DNA from: Novosphingobium sp. 9U
GTDB lineage: Bacteria; Pseudomonadota; Alphaproteobacteria; Sphingomonadales; Sphingomonadaceae
Reading direction: 5' to 3'
Length of the DNA stretch: 64,000 nt
Assembly (NCBI RefSeq): GCF_902506425.1
Contig: NZ_LR732488.1
Span: 186,001 to 250,000, forward strand
Made by a program: the position numbers and the translations under genes. The notes beneath the pieces were generated by a model. That model did no database searches. It saw only the letters and a program-made list of their open reading frames with translations, and was not told where the DNA came from. The first letter of the stretch is position 1. Each line of letters begins with the position of its first letter. This document shows positions 60,890 through 64,000 of the stretch, in pieces.

Positions 60890-61888
60890 ATGAAGGCACT
60901 GGTCAGTCAAGCGAGCGGTGGGCCCGAGACCCTGGAGTTGATCGAGCTGCCCGATCCGCAACCGGGTCTGGGCGAGGTACGCATCGCAGTCGCGGCTTGC
61001 GGGATCAATTATCCCGACGTGCTGGTCATCGAGGATCGCTACCAGTCGCGCCCGATCAGGCCCTTCGCACCGGGTGCCGAGGTCTCAGGCGTCATCGACG
61101 CGATCGGTCCGGGGGTGACGGGTCTTGCTGTCGGAGACCGCGTGGCTTCGGGGACTCCGTTCGGCGGTCTGGCGCAGAAGGCGCTGGCGCCGGCCGAAAA
61201 CTGCTACCGCCTTCCTGACAGCGTTCCGTTCGATGTCGGCGCAGGGATGCTCGTGACCTATGGCACGTCGCATCACGCGCTCAAGGACCAGGCACGGCTG
61301 CAAGCCGGCGAGACGCTGCTCGTGCTTGGTGCGGCCGGCGGGGTCGGCTTGGCCGCCGTCGAGCTCGGCAAGGCATGGGGCGCCCGCGTCATCGGCGCTG
61401 TTTCGTCGGAGGCGAAAGCGGAGATCGTGCGCGTGCATGGCGCAGACGAAGTGATCGTTTATCCGCCGGATGGCCTCAACGATCGCGCGGCCGCCAAGGC
61501 ATTCACCGACAAGATCAAGGCGCTGTCGAATGGCGGCGTCAATGTGGTGTACGACAGTGTGGGTGGCAGTTATGCCGAGCCGGCCCTGCGTGCGGTCGCC
61601 TGGGCAGGCCGCTACCTGGTAGTCGGCTTCCCGGCGGGCATTCCCAGCATTCCGCTCAACCTGACGCTGCTGAAAGGGTCGTCGATCGTCGGCGTTTTCT
61701 GGGGCGCGTTCACGGCGCAATTCCCGGAGTTAAACCGCCGCAACATCGCCGAGCTATTCGGCATGATGGCTGCTGGTTCCATTTCGCCGCTCGTTTCGGC
61801 CCGCTTCCCGCTAGAGCAGGGCGGAGAGGCCATCGCGATGCTCGCGGACCGGCTCGCCATAGGCAAGGTCGTCGTCACGGTCGACTGA
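60890..61888 (+). CDS. MDR-family NADPH:quinone oxidoreductase-like protein
   Basis: A 332-residue zinc-independent MDR enzyme. It has 'GINYPDVLVIEDRYQSRPIRPFAPGAEVSGVIDAIGPGV', 'GETLLVLGAAGGVGLAAVELGKAWGARVIGAVSS', and a C-terminal 'FPLEQGGEAIAMLADRLAIGKVVV'. It resembles the group that reduces enoyl-CoA or quinone with NADPH. The ATG at 60890 follows GGGGAG. It is 43 bases after the small helical protein and 31 bases before the crotonase, so it is part of the same transcript. Confidence 0.88.
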   Translation: MKALVSQASGGPETLELIELPDPQPGLGEVRIAVAACGINYPDVLVIEDRYQSRPIRPFAPGAEVSGVIDAIGPGVTGLAVGDRVASGTPFGGLAQKALAPAENCYRLPDSVPFDVGAGMLVTYGTSHHALKDQARLQAGETLLVLGAAGGVGLAAVELGKAWGARVIGAVSSEAKAEIVRVHGADEVIVYPPDGLNDRAAAKAFTDKIKALSNGGVNVVYDSVGGSYAEPALRAVAWAGRYLVVGFPAGIPSIPLNLTLLKGSSIVGVFWGAFTAQFPELNRRNIAELFGMMAAGSISPLVSARFPLEQGGEAIAMLADRLAIGKVVVTVD

Positions 61889-61919
61889 CGCAACCGACGC
61901 AAAAGGGAGTTCATTTCCA

Positions 61920-62750
61920 ATGACCGCCGACTCCGTAGTATTCCGGGACCGGGTTCGAGTGGACCTTGTCGGCGAAGTCGCCGAGGTCTGGCTTGATCGG
62001 CCGGGCAGCATGAATGCGCTGGACTCCGCGATGATGGCGGGCCTCCTTGAAGCGCTCGAGTTCGTCGCGCAGAGCAATGCCCAGGCCGTCGTGCTCGCCG
62101 GAGAGGGACGGGCCTTTTGCGCCGGCCTCGACATGTCATTCTTCGGGACGTCCGACGATACGCCCGCGCTGCCGGATCTCGCAGTCCGCACGCATGGACA
62201 TGCCAACATCCCACAGAAGATCGCCATCGGCTGGCGCGAGCTGGCCGTTCCCGTGTTCTGCGCGATCCACGGTGTCGCGCTCGGTGGAGGGCTGCAGATC
62301 GCCGCTGGCGCGGATTTCCGCTTCATCGCCCCTGACGCACGGATGTCCATTCTGGAGATGAAGTGGGGCATGATCCCCGACATGGCCGGGCTGGTGACCC
62401 TCGGGACGCTGGTGCGCGACGACCTCTTGCGCGAACTCGTGTTCACCGGTCGTATGGTCGATGCGACCGAGGCGGTGGCGATCGGCCTTGCTGGCCGGGT
62501 GACGGATGATCCGGTCGCCGCGGCACGGGCCGCAGCACAGGCAGCCGTGGGACGGAGCCCATCAGCGCTTGCCACGGCCAAGCGTCTCCTCAACCTGACT
62601 GCGCTCCGGCATCAAGCCGAACTGCTCTTGGCCGAGTCCGTCGAACAGATGGCGCTGCTAGGGGGAGAAGACTTCCGAGAGGCCCTGAATGCCGCCATCG
62701 GCAAGAGAGCCCCGGCCTTCCCAAAGCGCCGCGTTGGCGAGGCGAACTGA
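61920..62750 (+). CDS. Enoyl-CoA hydratase / dienoyl-CoA isomerase-like crotonase
   Basis: A 276-residue crotonase with 'WLDRPGSMNALDSAMM', 'GRAFCAGLDMSFFG', 'GVALGGGLQIAAGADFRFIAPDARMSILEMKWGMIPDMAG'. The Glu in 'ILEMKWG' and Asp in 'IPDMAG' match the acid pair of delta-3,5-delta-2,4-dienoyl-CoA isomerase (ECH1) more than plain hydratase, so it may shift double bonds. The purine-rich AAAGGGAG precedes the ATG. Two palindromes follow it at 62756-62788. Confidence 0.86.
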   Translation: MTADSVVFRDRVRVDLVGEVAEVWLDRPGSMNALDSAMMAGLLEALEFVAQSNAQAVVLAGEGRAFCAGLDMSFFGTSDDTPALPDLAVRTHGHANIPQKIAIGWRELAVPVFCAIHGVALGGGLQIAAGADFRFIAPDARMSILEMKWGMIPDMAGLVTLGTLVRDDLLRELVFTGRMVDATEAVAIGLAGRVTDDPVAAARAAAQAAVGRSPSALATAKRLLNLTALRHQAELLLAESVEQMALLGGEDFREALNAAIGKRAPAFPKRRVGEAN

Positions 62751-62755
62751 GCAGC

Positions 62756-62788
62756 ACGGATGTAATCCGTTGCCGATCCGAACGGCAA
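62756..62788. promoter_or_regulatory. Two adjacent palindromes upstream of the quinone reductase
   Basis: ACGGAT-GTA-ATCCGT (62756-62770) is a perfect 6-base palindrome. TTGCCG-n7-CGGCAA (62770-62788) is a second perfect one sharing one base with it. They lie ~90 bases before the TTG start. They could be operators or, as RNA hairpins, a transcript end. Confidence 0.4.
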
Positions 62789-62877
62789 TGGCGCTTGTCT
62801 CGGCTGTGCCGGCGCTTCAGGAACAGCAAGCCGGTGTCGTCCGCTGATCAAGTCCGCCGGCCCTAAGGAGATCGTAA

Positions 62878-63618
62878 TTGCGCTACTTCATCCTTTTCGC
62901 GCACCCGGAACCAGAGCACAGCTTCAATGCGGCGATGCTGCGCCACGGCGTCGACCGTCTGCGCGAGGCTGGGCATGAGGTCGTGGTTTCGGATCTCTAT
63001 TCTATGAACTTTAACCCTCTGGCTTCCGGAGCGGACTTCAAGGGCCGCCGCTTCCCGGAGCGACTGCAATACGATCGCGAGCAGAAGCACGCCGTGCAGC
63101 ACGACCTGCTGGCGGACGACATCAAGGCTGAGATCGAGAAGCTCCTGTGGTGCGACATCTTTGTGATGCAGTTCCCGCTTTACTGGCACACGATGCCGGC
63201 CATCATGAAGGGTTGGCTGGACCGCGTCCTCGTCAACACTGTGATCTATGGCCAGGGCAAGCGCTACGAAACTGGCGGGCTCAAGGGACGGCGCGGGATG
63301 GTCGCCACGACGACCGGAGCTTACGAGGCCATGTTCGAGCCGGACGGTCTCCTGGGAGACTATAACCGCACGCTCTGGCCAATCCACAATGGCGTGCTGT
63401 TCTATACGGGCCTTGAAGTCGTGCCACCGTTCCTGGCCTATTCGCCCGTTCACAGTGACCAAGCGCGCAATGACGAGACGATCGCCGCGTACGGTGAAGC
63501 GCTGCTGGCCGCTTCGACTGCGACGCCGATGAAGTTCCACCCGCTTACTGATTTCGGGCCTGACTTCCGCATGCGGGCGGATGTGGAACCGGCCAGCGAC
63601 GGTCACTATCGTCGCTAA
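62878..63618 (+). CDS. NAD(P)H dehydrogenase (quinone), flavodoxin-like fold
   Basis: A 246-residue flavoprotein of the NQO/KefF/MdaB type that reduces quinones or similar acceptors with NAD(P)H. It starts 'YFILFAHPEPEHSFNAAMLRHGVDRL', then 'VVVSDLYSMNFNPLASGADF' and 'CDIFVMQFPLYWHTMPAIMKGWLDRVL', then 'GRRGMVATTTGA'. The start is a TTG with TAAGGAG at 7 bases; no ATG lies near. It runs toward the ferredoxin gene, so it may supply or drain electrons for an oxygenase outside the window (inference). Confidence 0.88.
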   Translation: MRYFILFAHPEPEHSFNAAMLRHGVDRLREAGHEVVVSDLYSMNFNPLASGADFKGRRFPERLQYDREQKHAVQHDLLADDIKAEIEKLLWCDIFVMQFPLYWHTMPAIMKGWLDRVLVNTVIYGQGKRYETGGLKGRRGMVATTTGAYEAMFEPDGLLGDYNRTLWPIHNGVLFYTGLEVVPPFLAYSPVHSDQARNDETIAAYGEALLAASTATPMKFHPLTDFGPDFRMRADVEPASDGHYRR

Positions 63619-63763
63619 AGAGTCCTTTGCCAGGGGCTCGCGATCCAAGGCACGCTGGCAGATGGGAGCCATCGGGCCCATACGGCATTGGAGCGAAGGA
63701 TCGCTATCCACGCGTTATAGTCACTGTACTACAAGATAAACCTAATAGGATCGTGGAGGAAAC

Positions 63764-64000
63764 ATGCCGAATATTATCGTCGTCAAGCATACGGGTGAAG
63801 AGTCAAGCGTCGAAGCCAACGAAGGCCGCACTCTCATGGAAGTTATTCGTGACAGCGGTTTTGACGAACTCTTGGCTTTGTGCGGCGGCTGCTGCTCTTG
63901 TGCAACTTGTCACGTGCACATCGAGCCAGAGTATTTTGGGAAGCTGGAGCCGATGAGCCAGGATGAGAGTGACCTGCTCGATAGCTCCGAGCACCGCAGC
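63764..64000 (+). CDS. 2Fe-2S ferredoxin (cut by window end)
   Basis: The ATG follows GGAGG at 5 bases, and the frame stays open for 79 codons to the last base, so the C-terminus is outside. It shows the adrenodoxin/putidaredoxin-type cluster motif: C40-x5-C46-x2-C49 within 'LCGGCCSCATCHVHI'; the fourth Cys should lie ~37 residues on, just past the edge. Such ferredoxins carry electrons to cytochromes P450 or Rieske-type oxygenases. A short palindrome-like TAGT-n6-ACTA lies upstream near 63718-63732. Confidence 0.9.
   Translation, partial: MPNIIVVKHTGEESSVEANEGRTLMEVIRDSGFDELLALCGGCCSCATCHVHIEPEYFGKLEPMSQDESDLLDSSEHRS

Noticed and set aside
1..64000. CRISPR array or defence system
   Set aside because: No regularly spaced direct repeats and no cas, restriction, toxin-antitoxin or similar genes were seen.

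Overview
The window is GC-rich, densely packed DNA, most likely from an alphaproteobacterium of the Sphingomonadales (Novosphingobium/Sphingobium type). Evidence for this is the TonB-dependent receptors with the 'IVVTAQRR..ERLQDVPI' plug start, the many paralogous acyl-CoA dehydrogenases, crotonases and MaoC hydratases, and the mix of ATG, GTG and TTG starts behind strong purine-rich ribosome binding sites. No rRNA, intact tRNA or CRISPR array was seen. The theme is CoA-thioester catabolism of one or more large hydrophobic carboxylic acids (steroid, terpenoid or other branched or cyclic lipids). The exact substrate cannot be read from sequence.

Layout. 1-3.8 kb: end of a TetR-like regulator, a MaoC hydratase, two crotonases and a MarR regulator. 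3.8-12.2 kb: a tight eight-gene operon (acyl-CoA dehydrogenase, HMG-CoA-synthase-like protein fused to a DUF35 zinc/OB domain, SCP2-type thiolase, MaoC hydratase, CitE-type lyase, second acyl-CoA dehydrogenase, and E1 alpha and beta subunits of a thiamine-diphosphate 2-oxoacid dehydrogenase), ending at a good intrinsic terminator. 12.3-17.4 kb (minus strand): outer-membrane barrel, polytopic membrane protein, BKACE-type beta-keto acid cleavage enzyme, tyrosine-phosphatase-like protein and acyl-CoA ligase. These are divergent from a DapB-like oxidoreductase and an SDR (17.5-19.4 kb). 19.7-22 kb: intact TonB receptor with a recognisable promoter and operator. 22.1-28.4 kb: two CrtC/AttH-like (DUF7064/7065-like) proteins bracketing two paralogous aminoglycoside-phosphotransferase-fold kinases, followed by a third kinase. 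28.8-33.6 kb: membrane protein, FAD oxidoreductase, Old Yellow Enzyme and acyl-CoA ligase. 33.9-35.2 kb: two-subunit 3-oxoacid CoA-transferase.

35.2-52.5 kb is a decayed zone that still holds working genes. Broken genes are a CaiB-type CoA-transferase (one nonsense codon), a crotonase (two frameshifts), an acyl-CoA dehydrogenase fragment, an IS3-family remnant, an aldo/keto reductase and a TonB receptor. Intact genes are an acyl-CoA dehydrogenase, a crotonase, a FadJ-type bifunctional enzyme, a CitE-type lyase, an aldehyde dehydrogenase and folE. 52.7-64 kb is again intact: an MFS exporter with a C-terminal extension, acyl-CoA dehydrogenase, MDR reductases, a broken alpha/beta hydrolase, MaoC hydratase, thiolase, a kinase plus DUF6285-like pair, crotonase, quinone reductase, and the start of a 2Fe-2S ferredoxin cut by the window edge.

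How it may work together (inference). Ligases and CoA-transferases activate acids; acyl-CoA dehydrogenases, crotonases, MaoC hydratases, FadJ-type enzymes and thiolases shorten them. Four small-molecule kinases resemble LvaA of levulinate catabolism and the kinase domains of ACAD10/ACAD11, in which a hydroxyacyl-CoA is phosphorylated so that phosphate can be eliminated. The most interesting candidates are these kinase modules with their DUF7064/7065-like partners, an HMG-CoA-synthase-like protein whose nucleophile Cys is replaced by Gln, and a motif shared by several promoters.
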